Assembly (NCBI RefSeq): GCF_036636695.1
Contig: NZ_JAVWNW010000006.1
Length of the DNA: 64,000 nucleotides
Strand: one strand, 5' to 3'
From: Anaerorhabdus sp036636695
GTDB taxonomy: Bacteria > Bacillota_I > Bacilli_A > Erysipelotrichales > Erysipelotrichaceae
A program made the translations under genes and the position numbers. Below the pieces are notes generated by a model. The model was not told the origin of the DNA. It ran no database searches and worked only from the letters and a program-made list of their open reading frames with translations. Position 1 is the stretch's first letter; the number at the start of each line of letters is the position of its first letter. Shown here piece by piece: positions 36,118 to 45,400 of the stretch.

Positions 36118-36559
36118 GTTGTTCTCCTTTTAATTTTTGCTTAAATAATCTTGCGTAGTGTCTAGATATTACTAACATTTCTTCATTGTTTAATGTTACA
36201 ATAATTCTTCCATTTAACTGACTCTTCAAACTCTCAATATGTTGAATATTTACAATCAAATTCTTAGCACCACGGAAATAATCTGCAGTTGAATATTCAT
36301 CTTCAAGTTCTTGTAATGTTGATCTTGTTTTCCCCACCCGATTACTTGTATAAATATAAGTAGTTCCATCAATACTTTCTATATACAGAACATCTATTGG
36401 ATTTACATAAAATTTTTGATTATCTGTATCAATACATTCTATCTTTTTATTTTGGCTTTCCAATAAATCAATTACACGTTGAATTTCAGGGGTTATACTT
36501 TTACATTGTATGAGTATTTCATCTTCAATAATAGAATTGGTAATTACTTTTACTTTCAT
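36104..36559 (-). CDS. LytTR-family DNA-binding regulator
   Basis: A 151-residue regulator without a receiver domain. The N-terminal 50 residues are a short unknown region and the rest is a LytTR DNA-binding domain (FYVNPIDVLYIESIDGTTYI to SRHYARLFKQKL). It belongs to the LytTR/DUF3021 type, often acting on its own operon and on membrane-stress genes. GGGGTG lies 5 bases before the ATG. Confidence 0.88.
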   Translation of the reverse strand: MKVKVITNSIIEDEILIQCKSITPEIQRVIDLLESQNKKIECIDTDNQKFYVNPIDVLYIESIDGTTYIYTSNRVGKTRSTLQELEDEYSTADYFRGAKNLIVNIQHIESLKSQLNGRIIVTLNNEEMLVISRHYARLFKQKLKGEQHEKI

Positions 36560-36595
36560 AAAACACCCCTTTCTTCATTGTAAGGATAAACTGAA

Positions 36596-36631
36596 TATAT
36601 AAAAAAAACAACTCACTTTTAAGTAAGTTGT
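36596..36631 (-). terminator. gdhA terminator
   Basis: ACAACTTACTT / AAGTGAGTTGT stem with a T run of eight on the minus strand. Confidence 0.85.
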
Positions 36632-36653
36632 CATTTTATGCGATAAGTTGCAA

Positions 36654-37994
36654 TTAATAATCACCTTGGGCAATCATTGCATCAATAACTTTTTGCATAC
36701 CCGCAATATTTGCAGCTGCTACATAATTAATTTTATCTAAGCGATATTTCTTCATTGCATCTGTACATTGCTCATGGATTTGTTTCATGATGTCTTGTAA
36801 TTTTTCATCAACTTCTTCAAATGTCCAAGAATAACGCATACTGTTTTGACTCATTTCTAGTGCTGAAGTCGCGACACCACCTGCATTAGCTGCTTTACCT
36901 GGTGCGAATAAAATGCCTTTTTCAAGATAGTAAGCAATTGCATCATTGTTATCTGGCATATTTGCACCTTCTGCAACTGCAATACATCCATTCGCTACGA
37001 TTGCTTTAGCACGCTTAATATCAATTTCATTTTGCGTTGCACATGGTAAAACAATCTCTGCCTTGAGTTTTGCATCATAAACAGAGCCTTCAAAATATTG
37101 ACCATGCTTTGCTAGTTTAGGATAATCTTTTAAAGAACCACGAAGTTCTTCTTTAATTTTTTTCACAACTTTTAAATCAATTTTTTCATCAACAATATAT
37201 CCGCGTGAATCACTCATCGCAATAACATGAATTCCATGTTGCATTGCTTTTTCAACTGCATAGATAGCAACATTCCCACTTCCTGATACAATCGCATTTA
37301 GCCCTGCTGGCTCAATGTTATTTGCTTTCAACATTTCTAATAAGAAATAAACCAAACCATATCCTGTAGCTTCTTTACGTGCTAGAGAACCTCCATAACC
37401 AATACCTTTACCAGTTAAGACACCTCTTTCACTAATTCCACGAATTCTACGATATTGTCCATAAAGATATCCAATTTCTCTACCACCAACACCCATATCT
37501 CCCGCTGGCACATCCACATCTGGTCCAATATGACGATATAGTTCCGTCATAAAGCTTTGGCAGAATCTCATTACTTCAGAGTCACTTTTACCCTTAGGGT
37601 CAAAGTCACTTCCCCCTTTTCCTCCGCCAATCGGTAATGTTGTTAATGAATTCTTAAAGATTTGTTCAAAACCTAAGAATTTAAGAACAGACAAATTCAC
37701 AGTTGGATGAAATCGTAGGCCTCCTTTATATGGACCTAAAGCGCTATTATATTGAACACGGAAGCCACGATTAACATGTGCTACTCCCTTGTCATCCGTC
37801 CAAGGTACTTTGAATTGAATGATTCTTTCAGGCTCTACTAATCTTTCAAGAATCGCCATTTTTTCATACTCTGGATGTTTCTTAAAAATAACTTCAACTG
37901 ATTTCAATACTTCTTCTAAGGCTTGATTGAATTCCGGCTGATCCTTATCTTTTTGTTTAATCTCTTCTAATACTCGTTCAATATACTTCATCAT
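36654..37994 (-). CDS. gdhA: NADP-type glutamate dehydrogenase
   Basis: A 446-residue hexameric enzyme that makes glutamate from 2-oxoglutarate and ammonium. YKGGLRFHPTVN holds the substrate-binding Lys, PIGGGKGGSDFDPKGKS the catalytic Lys, and VSGSGNVAIYAVEKA the nucleotide fold. Length and motifs match the NADP-specific small form. TTGGAGG precedes two adjacent ATGs. It has its own consensus-like promoter and terminator, so it is monocistronic. Confidence 0.96.
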   Translation of the reverse strand: MMKYIERVLEEIKQKDKDQPEFNQALEEVLKSVEVIFKKHPEYEKMAILERLVEPERIIQFKVPWTDDKGVAHVNRGFRVQYNSALGPYKGGLRFHPTVNLSVLKFLGFEQIFKNSLTTLPIGGGKGGSDFDPKGKSDSEVMRFCQSFMTELYRHIGPDVDVPAGDMGVGGREIGYLYGQYRRIRGISERGVLTGKGIGYGGSLARKEATGYGLVYFLLEMLKANNIEPAGLNAIVSGSGNVAIYAVEKAMQHGIHVIAMSDSRGYIVDEKIDLKVVKKIKEELRGSLKDYPKLAKHGQYFEGSVYDAKLKAEIVLPCATQNEIDIKRAKAIVANGCIAVAEGANMPDNNDAIAYYLEKGILFAPGKAANAGGVATSALEMSQNSMRYSWTFEEVDEKLQDIMKQIHEQCTDAMKKYRLDKINYVAAANIAGMQKVIDAMIAQGDY

Positions 37995-38018
37995 TATTCC
38001 TCCAACTTCTATGTTTCT

Positions 38019-38047
38019 ATTTTAGACGTATGAAGCCTATCTTACAA
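38019..38047 (-). promoter_or_regulatory. gdhA promoter
   Basis: TTGTAA (38042-38047), a 17-base spacer and TAAAAT (38019-38024). Confidence 0.65.
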
Positions 38048-38056
38048 CATTTTTAC

Positions 38057-38086
38057 AAAAAAAATGCGACTAAATAATCGCATTTT
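38057..38086 (-). terminator. terminator of lipoprotein gene
   Basis: AAAATGCGA / TCGCATTTT with eight Ts following on the minus strand. Confidence 0.88.
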
Positions 38087-38092
38087 CACTTA

Positions 38093-38671
38093 CTAATCAT
38101 TAATTACAATTTCAAAACCACTAATCTTACCTTCAAAGAAATAGAATGTAAGTAATTTACCTTCCATTGTATATGTAATAATTATTACATCTCTATCGGG
38201 TTTATCAATGTTTCCTTGTTGAACTACGTAATCCTTACCATACTTTGCAGTTACATCAGCAATTGTGGATTGGTTTAATAATAAGCTACCACCAATCTTC
38301 GCAGTGTTGAGGTTATTATCATAACTTTGCAAATGTAACCCTACTACCATTGCATTATCGCCTTGTTCTTCTGCTGTGCTGCCTGTTTTCACATCAATTG
38401 TGAATAAGTCTTGATTCTTTGCTTGTGCTTGAATGTTATAGAATGTTTCATCTACTGTATACAAGTCAGTACCATTTGTATCAGTATATATTGTAACATC
38501 ATTATTTATTAAGTCATTTACCTTAAATGGTATTGAATATGTACTGTCATTAATCGTTACTGAAAAGTCCTTGCTTGGTAGTTCTGTTTTAGGTGTTGTA
38601 GCACAAGCTGTTAATGTCCCCGCAAAAAGTAGGGAAAATCCTAGTATTACTATTTTCTTAAATTTGGTCAT
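38093..38671 (-). CDS. putative lipoprotein, function unknown
   Basis: A 192-residue protein with a signal peptide and lipobox LTAC at about residues 20-23 (FAGTLTACATTP), so it is probably anchored outside the membrane. The mature part resembles none of the families I know. It has repeated hydrophobic strands and an Asp-rich start. AAGGAGGA precedes the ATG. It is monocistronic. Confidence 0.75.
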   Translation of the reverse strand: MTKFKKIVILGFSLLFAGTLTACATTPKTELPSKDFSVTINDSTYSIPFKVNDLINNDVTIYTDTNGTDLYTVDETFYNIQAQAKNQDLFTIDVKTGSTAEEQGDNAMVVGLHLQSYDNNLNTAKIGGSLLLNQSTIADVTAKYGKDYVVQQGNIDKPDRDVIIITYTMEGKLLTFYFFEGKISGFEIVIND

Positions 38672-38769
38672 ATTGTTATTCCTCCTTAGTTAAACCTAGG
38701 CCATCAGGTAATTGTTACTTGATAATTTTATGATAGCACAACTTACTGAACACGGAAGAATTACGCTCC

Positions 38770-39948
38770 CTAACTTTTTGTAAGGAGTTTTTTTGCGGAT
38801 GAATCGATCAAAATTGCTCCCAATGGTGCACTTATCAAAATTGATAAAACGGCTACCGTCAAAACAAGTTCTCCACACGCTAATCCCATAGCTAATGGTA
38901 TTCCACCAATAGCTGCTTGAACAGTGGCTTTGGGTAAATAAGCAAATGCGCAAAATAATTTTTCCTTATTTGTAAATTTAGTTGGTAGAAGACTAATAAA
39001 TACGCCACCCATTCTAAATATTAAACCTCCTAATACCATCAAGATTGTAAATAATCCCGCACCTAAAGCAAATGTAATGTTCACACTAATTCCAACGAGA
39101 ACAAAGAGAAATACTTCACCTGCTACCCAAAGTTTATTATATTTTGATGAAAGTCGATTTGCTAGTTTTGGATAAAATACATTAATAGAAATTGCCATAC
39201 TCATTACTGCTATTAAACTTGAAAAAGGTAAAATTGATGATATTTCTTTTTCAAATCCAACTATGAAAAATGAGAAGGCTAAAATAATTAAGAGTTTAAT
39301 TGAATCTCTCATATGAAATTTTTTAAAATACATTTGAAATACATATCCCCATGCCACTCCTATTAAAATACCACTAAGTATTGCGATAGGTACTTGAATA
39401 ATACTTGAAAGATTAACTTCTCCTGATTGAACAAATGTTGATACTACTGTGAATAACGCAATAACAAAGACATCATCAAATGAAGCTCCCGTCAAGATAA
39501 GCTGTGGAATCTTTCTTTCTTGCCCATAACCCTCTTCTGTGAGTTGTATCATTCTAGGAACAACAACTGCTGGTGAAACAGCCGCTAAAACACAGCCAAT
39601 TAACATTCCTTCCAATACAGTTGTATTTAAAAGAATTGGTCCTAAAATTGTACAACCAACTATTTCAAATGTCGCTGGCAAGAAACTCATAAAAAATGCT
39701 GGTTTACCAATCTTCTTCAAGTCATCTAGTTTCAATGTTAATCCAGCACGAGTTAAAATTATAATTAATGCTATCTGACGAATTTCCGAAGAAATAGCTA
39801 ATAGCTTATCATCAATAACATTTAAAAAACTGCCTCCCAGAATTATCCCTACTAGAATCATTCCAATAAATCCTGGTAATTTTAATTTTGTAAACAAACT
39901 TGAAAACAACAACCCAAATACAAGTATAAGTGCTACACTAACTAACAT
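38770..39948 (-). CDS. CPA-family cation/proton antiporter under fluoride riboswitch control
   Basis: A 392-residue membrane protein with about twelve helices, of the monovalent cation:proton antiporter superfamily (CPA). The conserved AAVSPAVVVPRMI (about 122-134) and the acidic ASFDDVFVIALF (about 155-166) resemble the ion-binding core. GGAGGA lies 7 bases before the ATG. The 5' leader carries a fluoride riboswitch, so the protein is probably induced by fluoride. Antiporters are known riboswitch targets besides CrcB and CLC-F, and this one likely helps keep pH or ions balanced or expels fluoride. Confidence 0.88.
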   Translation of the reverse strand: MLVSVALILVFGLLFSSLFTKLKLPGFIGMILVGIILGGSFLNVIDDKLLAISSEIRQIALIIILTRAGLTLKLDDLKKIGKPAFFMSFLPATFEIVGCTILGPILLNTTVLEGMLIGCVLAAVSPAVVVPRMIQLTEEGYGQERKIPQLILTGASFDDVFVIALFTVVSTFVQSGEVNLSSIIQVPIAILSGILIGVAWGYVFQMYFKKFHMRDSIKLLIILAFSFFIVGFEKEISSILPFSSLIAVMSMAISINVFYPKLANRLSSKYNKLWVAGEVFLFVLVGISVNITFALGAGLFTILMVLGGLIFRMGGVFISLLPTKFTNKEKLFCAFAYLPKATVQAAIGGIPLAMGLACGELVLTVAVLSILISAPLGAILIDSSAKKLLTKS

Positions 39949-39962
39949 ATTCTATCCTCCAT

Positions 39963-40048
39963 AAAATAAAAATGACGTAGTTCAAAAAGAACTAGACGTC
40001 ATCAGCAATTGCGGTTTTGCATAAAGCAAGGGAGAGCATCATTCCCAA
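39963..40048 (-). promoter_or_regulatory. fluoride (crcB-type) riboswitch with terminator
   Basis: The RNA begins with the hairpin GGGA-atgatgctc-TCCC (40030-40046). It continues with AAAACCGC and GCTGATGACGTCTAG, matching crcB-motif landmarks: the GG-AUG-UC-CC hairpin, AACCGC and CUGAUGA. The last part merges into a terminator, ATGACG-tc-TAGTTC / GAACTACGTCAT, then TTTTTATTTT. The transcription start from the upstream promoter falls at the first GGG. Confidence 0.85.
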
Positions 40049-40052
40049 AGTA

Positions 40053-40080
40053 ATTTTATCATATCTACAAGTTTTGTAAA
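40053..40080 (-). promoter_or_regulatory. promoter of the riboswitch-antiporter gene
   Basis: TTTACA (40075-40080), a 16-base spacer and TAAAAT (40053-40058). Confidence 0.7.
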
Positions 40081-40190
40081 TTATTTTTAAACTAGTAATT
40101 AACACATTACCTATGTGGTAAAGAATCCTTTTCTTCACCGCATAACTATCTTGAAAGTCGTTTCTTCTATTTACTATAAATATGTATAGT

Positions 40191-40712
40191 TTATTTTATC
40201 TCTTCTAACTTTGTGGCATAATCCACATAGTTCAAATATGTTGTTGGTACAAATCCCTCAGGTAACTCATAATATAACTTGTATAGTTCACCAACTAAAA
40301 TTTCAAAATTTGGTTGTTCATCAAAATCATCTGGACTCATATCAGTTACACCACCCTGAACATTATCCTCTGCTTTTGCATAACAATGCCTACCTATTTC
40401 CATTCCGATTCTTTTCCCCTCATCTGAAATATTCATAATTCTTACAAGTATATAGTCTTCTGTTACACAAGGATTTCCCTCAATAACAAATGTGAAATCC
40501 GAGTCTGTCACCCCATTACCCGCATAAACATGTTTTGTCTTGGTACTATCATAAATATTTTCACCTTCCTTCGCATCCAAAGACGGTGTTGATTCTGGAG
40601 TTGTAGCAAGTATATCTTTGTCTTCTGGTTTTGGGACCTCAACTGGATTATCTTCTTTCTTTCCGCATCCAGCTAATAATAAAATACATAACACTAAAAT
40701 TATCTTCTTCAT
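40191..40712 (-). CDS. putative lipoprotein, function unknown
   Basis: A 173-residue protein with a signal peptide and lipobox LAGC (MKKIILVLCILLLAGCGKK). A Pro/Asp/Lys-rich linker follows, then a compact domain of unknown kind. Its ATG overlaps the stop of a decayed ABC ATPase fragment (ATGA), so it was once coupled to that gene and may have lost its normal expression. Confidence 0.75.
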   Translation of the reverse strand: MKKIILVLCILLLAGCGKKEDNPVEVPKPEDKDILATTPESTPSLDAKEGENIYDSTKTKHVYAGNGVTDSDFTFVIEGNPCVTEDYILVRIMNISDEGKRIGMEIGRHCYAKAEDNVQGGVTDMSPDDFDEQPNFEILVGELYKLYYELPEGFVPTTYLNYVDYATKLEEIK

Positions 40713-40912
40713 TTTCTATTCTCCTTTTCTTTGGTTAAATCAATTTTAATATCCGCGAATTCACGTGTAACGACATCGTGGGAAACAATAATTATTGTCT
40801 TTCCTTATTCACAAATTTGTCGCATATGATTCAAGATCAATTGTTGATTATTTTCATCTTCAATTTTCTCCTTTATTGAATTGATTTGTGAGTTTTGATT
40901 TTTATTTAGCTT
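40709..40912 (-). pseudogene. C-terminal remnant of an ABC transporter ATPase
   Basis: In one frame, 68 codons read ...LILNHMRQICE, stop (TAA at 40805-40807), GKTIIIVSHDVVTREFADIKIDL... and end in TGA. GKTIIIVSHD is the switch-His region of a LolD/MacB-type ATPase, and the helix before it fits the stretch after Walker B. Walker A, signature and Walker B are absent. The in-frame stop and missing 5' two-thirds mark it as dead. Confidence 0.8.
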
Positions 40913-41105
40913 TCACTTCTTGTGACAAAATCTTGTTAAGTTCATTATTACTACATATCAACATGATATCAATACACTTGGTATAATCGCTTACTTTTGC
41001 GGTATGATTAGGCAAAAAATCAATATCCCGTTGAAATTAATTCACTTTAGATACTTCACAGCCACAATAAGAAGTGTCGCGTTTATTGCATTGATTGTAT
41101 ATATT
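40902..41105 (-). pseudogene. decayed coding fragment of unknown family
   Basis: In one frame, RDTSYCGCEVSKVN is followed by TAA (41037-41039), then FQRDIDFLPNHTAKVSDYTK and on to ILSQEVKAK and a stop at 40902. The codon use and the amphipathic C-terminal helix look like real protein, and the internal stop parallels the neighbouring ABC remnant. No start codon or ribosome site is visible. I do not recognise the family. Confidence 0.45.
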
Positions 41106-41199
41106 TTATTAACTATATTTAATAAACTGACAATAGATGTCAACTTACTCTTGCTAGTATTTAACTACAGAGATATCTGTTAGAAGATGAGGACTAAAA

Positions 41200-41460
41200 A
41201 TGGAAGAAATGATTTGCCAATGTTGTGCTATGCCAATGAAAGAAGAAGATAACTTATTTGGTACAAACGCTGATGGAAGTATCAATAAAGATTACTGTAA
41301 GTATTGTTATGACAAGGGAGATTTTACTTCAAACTGCACAATGCAAGAGATGATTGATTTCTGCGTGCCAATGATGGTACAAGAAGGTATGGATGAAAAA
41401 GAATCACGCAAATTTATGTCAGAAGTACTTCCAAAATTAAAACGCTGGAAAAAAGATTAA
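41200..41460 (+). CDS. zinc-ribbon protein
   Basis: An 86-residue protein of the putative zinc-ribbon family. Cysteines in ICQCCAMPM (5-10) and YCKYCYDKG (32-37) form the metal site, with another Cys in SNCTMQEMIDFC. The family is often tied to transcriptional or methyltransferase partners, but this one stands alone. GAGG lies 9 bases before the ATG, and a terminator follows. Confidence 0.85.
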   Translation: MEEMICQCCAMPMKEEDNLFGTNADGSINKDYCKYCYDKGDFTSNCTMQEMIDFCVPMMVQEGMDEKESRKFMSEVLPKLKRWKKD

Positions 41461-41468
41461 GTAAAAGA

Positions 41469-41507
41469 AAATCAGTTCACGGTTTCATATCGCGATCTGA
41501 TTTTTTT
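41469..41507 (+). terminator. terminator of zinc-ribbon gene
   Basis: AAATCAG / CTGATTT outer stem with inner TC-CG / CG-GA pairs, then seven Ts. Confidence 0.75.
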
Positions 41508-41543
41508 ATGTTTCATATTATAATTAAATTTAACTAATACTTC

Positions 41544-42026
41544 TTATTTAACTTCAACCATTTTTAATGTATCGACATAGTTCAAAGAGAAATATGATTT
41601 TTCATTTCTATCATTTGACTTATCTGTATGTGTTAGGAGTATATTTTCACCATCAAACTCATATTCAAAATTTCGATGACCAAACCATCCACTTGGTGAT
41701 GTTGGAATTTCTAACATCGCAAATGATAAAATACCATCTACCGCTGTATAGGTACCCTCATACGATTGCAAAACATTATTAACTTTTGGTATCAACATTG
41801 TAAGTTCTGAAGATGGACCTAAAACAACGATTATTCCAGAACTTCCTTTTTCACCATCGTAGTATAAAATATATGTTCCCATAACTTCTGGATCATTTTC
41901 AATCACTTCAATGTTACTATCGATTCCTGGTGTATTTGTAATAATAGTTTCTTGCGGCAAATTTTGGTTTGTACAGCCGGAGATGAAAATTAACATGAAG
42001 ACAACAGTAATAATTTTTTTCATCAT
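41544..42026 (-). CDS. putative lipoprotein, function unknown
   Basis: A 160-residue protein with signal peptide and lipobox ISGC (MMKKIITVVFMLIFISGC). The mature part has a lipocalin-like run of strands (GTYILYYDGE, GTYTAVDGILSFAML, FEYEFDGENILLTH). The ATG overlaps the stop of the upstream secreted-protein gene by one base (TAATG), so translation is coupled. The TTG four codons earlier is a weaker choice. Confidence 0.72.
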   Translation of the reverse strand: MMKKIITVVFMLIFISGCTNQNLPQETIITNTPGIDSNIEVIENDPEVMGTYILYYDGEKGSSGIIVVLGPSSELTMLIPKVNNVLQSYEGTYTAVDGILSFAMLEIPTSPSGWFGHRNFEYEFDGENILLTHTDKSNDRNEKSYFSLNYVDTLKMVEVK

Positions 42027-42298
42027 TAATTTATCCAATATCCATTCTCATAATAGATATCATAACAATCCATATGAGCCACCCAAATATCTGGTATTTC
42101 TTTTCTTCCTTGCAATGTTCCTCCGGAATAAACTTCAATGTCCGCATACACTTCAATTATTCTATCTCCTGAAAAATTATTACAATATCGTTTTAAAAGA
42201 TTTTGATAAATTGCGCCTCTTTCTAATTCAGCTGATACCGGTAATATAGAAATTGTAATAAATGCAAAAACTAATAAAAGTCTAATTATTCTTTTCAT
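42026..42298 (-). CDS. small secreted protein, function unknown
   Basis: A 90-residue protein. The signal peptide (MKRIIRLLLVFAFITISILPVSA) is cut before ELERG, leaving about 67 residues with two Cys. I chose this ATG because AAGGAGAGGG is 5 bases upstream; the frame opens ten codons earlier. It forms a two-gene operon with the lipoprotein gene. I do not recognise it. Confidence 0.65.
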   Translation of the reverse strand: MKRIIRLLLVFAFITISILPVSAELERGAIYQNLLKRYCNNFSGDRIIEVYADIEVYSGGTLQGRKEIPDIWVAHMDCYDIYYENGYWIN

Positions 42299-42460
42299 AT
42301 AACCCTCTCCTTTTTTGAAACATATCACATATTAGAAATGTATTCCAGTAAAGTGTTATAATTATCACTTTTCAAGGTATAGTTACGCTTAAGTAATTTC
42401 TTAATCTTACTTAAATGATTATTAACTTGTATTGCATCTACAATAAATTCACTTTACCAT

Positions 42461-42494
42461 GTAAAAAGCAGACCACCTAATAAGTGATCTGCTT
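42461..42494 (-). terminator. rpoC terminator
   Basis: AAGCAGATCAC / GTGGTCTGCTT stem (one mismatch) with T run TTTTTAC on the minus strand. Confidence 0.85.
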
Positions 42495-42498
42495 CTTT

Positions 42499-45400
42499 TT
42501 ATTCTTCAGTTATTTCTTCATCAACGACTACTACTTCTTCAATTTCATCTTCATCTTCAACATCTTGTGCTGTAGAGATAACTTCTTTTGGAAGTAATTC
42601 ATCATCATTTGCTTCAGCATTCATAAGTTCACGTTCGATACGTAACTCACTTGCTCTTTCAATAATGCGCGTAGTACTTTCTCTTTCAAAATCAGATCCT
42701 GTTCCTGCTGGGATTAACTTACCAATGATAACATTTTCTTTTAATCCTTTTAGTTTATCAATCTTACCTTTGATTGCAGCTTCTGTAAGAACTTTTGTAG
42801 TTTCTTGGAATGATGCAGCTGATAAGAATGAATCTGTTTCTACTGAAGCTTTTGAAATACCTAATAATGTAGGTCCAAATTTAGCTGGACGTTTGCCTGA
42901 CAATAATACACCTGTATTAATATCTGTCATACGTTGTAAGCTTAGTGTTTGTCCAGTTGTAAGTCCAGTGTCTCCACCATCAATAATTACAACTTTCTTC
43001 ATCATTTGGCGAATCATAACTTCGATATGTTTATCTGAAATATCGATACCTTGAGAAGCATAAACTTTTTTAACTTCTTTAAGGATATATTTTTGAACTT
43101 CTTGTACACCAGCAACTTCAAGTAATTCTTTTGGATTAACTTGTCCTTCAGTTAGCTTATCTCCCGCTTTAACTTCAGTACCAACTTTCATCCAAGAACG
43201 AATATTTTGAGTTAAGTCACATTTATGTTCAATACTTTCTTTTTCGTTTGTTACAACGATTCTCATTCCAGTTCCGCCTTCAAGTTCAGTGATTTCAGTG
43301 ATTTCACCATCGATTTTAGCTAAAACTGCAACGTGTTTAGGGCAACGTGCTTCAAATAGTTCTTCAACACGTGGTAACCCTTGAGTGATATCTCCGTCGT
43401 TACCTGATGCAACCCCTCCAGTATGGAAAGTACGCATTGTTAACTGTGTACCTGGTTCCCCAATAGATTGGGCAGCCATGATACCAATAGCTTCACCATT
43501 TTCAACAAGTTTACCTGTTGCCATGTTACGTCCATAACATTTACGACAAACACCAGTTGTGCTTAAACATGTAAATGTATTACGGATATATGCTTTTTCA
43601 ACACCTGCATCAACAATTTTTTGTGCAAGTGATTCATCAATAAATTCTTCAGCTTCAACAATTACTTCTTTTGTCTTAGGATCAACGATTGCATCTTTTG
43701 CATAACGTCCAACTAGACGATCATAAAGTCCTTCAATGATAGAATTATTTTTACGGTCGATAATTGTTTCAACTAAATAACCACGATCTGTACCACAGTC
43801 TTCTTCATTAACAATTACATCTTGTGCAACGTCAACTAGACGACGTGTTAAATATCCTGATTCAGCAGTTTTTAAGGCAGTATCTGTTAATCCTTTACGC
43901 ACCCCATGGGTAGAAATAAAGAATTCTGATACGTTTAATCCTTCACGGAAACAAGAATAGATAGGAACCTCAATAATTGATGGTTGATATTCTTTCTTTG
44001 ATTTTGATTGTGTTGGACGAGCCATTAATCCACGCATACCTGCAAGCTGTGTAAAGTGAGACGCATTACCACGGGCACCTGATACAGCCATCATGTTGAT
44101 TGGATTCATACGAGGTAGACTTTCCATAACTTTACGTCCGATTTCATCTTTGATATCAGCCCATAATTTAGAGAAGTGTCTTTCCCATTCTGCTGGAGTT
44201 AAACGTCCACGTTTCAATAAATTTTGAAGGATTGCAGATTGGTGTTTACCTTCATCAACGAATTTTTGTTTGTCTGGTGCAACGTTAATATCAGCTAGTG
44301 ATACAGTCATACCTGCAACTGTAGAATATTTGAATCCCATGTCTTTAATCTTATCAAGGATATCCGCAGATCCCTCTGTACGATAACGATTAAATACTTC
44401 AGCGATTACATTACTTAAATCTTTTTTCTTGAATTCAGGATTTAAAGGACGAGTTTTAATTTCTTCCTTAATATTTGAACCCATAGGTAAGAAGTCAGAT
44501 TCTGGTGTAGCTTGTAATGTAGCTTTTGTAACTCTATTAATATACGGGAAATCATTAGGGAAAATATTATTGAAAATTATTTTACCTACTGTAGTAATCA
44601 AATATGAATTCTTTTGTGTTTCAGTGAATGCATCTTTGTTTAATGATTTTCCTGGAATCGCAATACGTGTATGTAAGTGTACAACTTTATTATCATAGGC
44701 CATTAATACTTCATTCATGTTTTTGAAAACATGACCTTCATTATCACCATATGATCTCCATATTTTCGCAAGTTCAACATCACCCATTGTTTCAATTAAA
44801 TCTGCTTTTTTATAGAATTCTTCTGCTGTTTCTTCCATGTTAAGGTAGAAGTTACCAAGCACCATATCTTGTGATGGTGTAACGATTGGTTTTCCATCTT
44901 TAGGACCTAGGATATTGTTTGAACCTAGCATCAAGATTTCTGCTTCAGCACGAGCCTCTTCACTTAATGGTAAATGGACAGCCATTTGGTCACCATCGAA
45001 GTCAGCATTAAATGCTGTACATACTAATGGATGAAGACGAATTGCACGTCCTTCTACAAGTTTTGGCATGAACGCTTGAATACCTAAACGGTGAAGTGTC
45101 GGTGCACGGTTAAGGAATACTGGGTGATTCGTAATAACTTCTTCAACCACATCCCAAGCACGAGCATCTTGACGATCAATTAGTTTTTCTGCAGTCTTAC
45201 GAGTTCCTGCAATTCCTTGATTAACGATTTCGTTAATAACGAATGGTTTAAATAATTGAATAGCCATTTCACGTGGAATACCACATTGATACATTTTCAA
45301 ATCTGGTCCAACCGCGATAACTGAACGTCCAGAATAGTCAACACGCTTACCTAATAAGTTTTGACGGAAACGTCCTTGTTTACCTTTTAAGCTATGAGAA

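Noticed and set aside
38700..38730. Hairpin ATCAAGTAA/TTACCTGAT after the antiporter as terminator
   Set aside because: It has mismatches and no T run.
39963..40048. Manganese (yybP-ykoY) or sodium riboswitch before the antiporter
   Set aside because: The landmarks AACCGC and CTGATGA and the short first hairpin fit the fluoride motif, and the yybP-ykoY internal loops are absent.
41056..41175. Hydrophobic open frame reading like a permease C-terminus (LLNIVNKIYTINAINATLL)
   Set aside because: It overlaps the other decayed fragment in another frame, has no start and no clear family match; the evidence is too thin to annotate.
42665..43054. 129-codon plus-strand ORF inside rpoC
   Set aside because: It is a mirror frame of a highly conserved gene; frames of this length are common opposite rpoB and rpoC.
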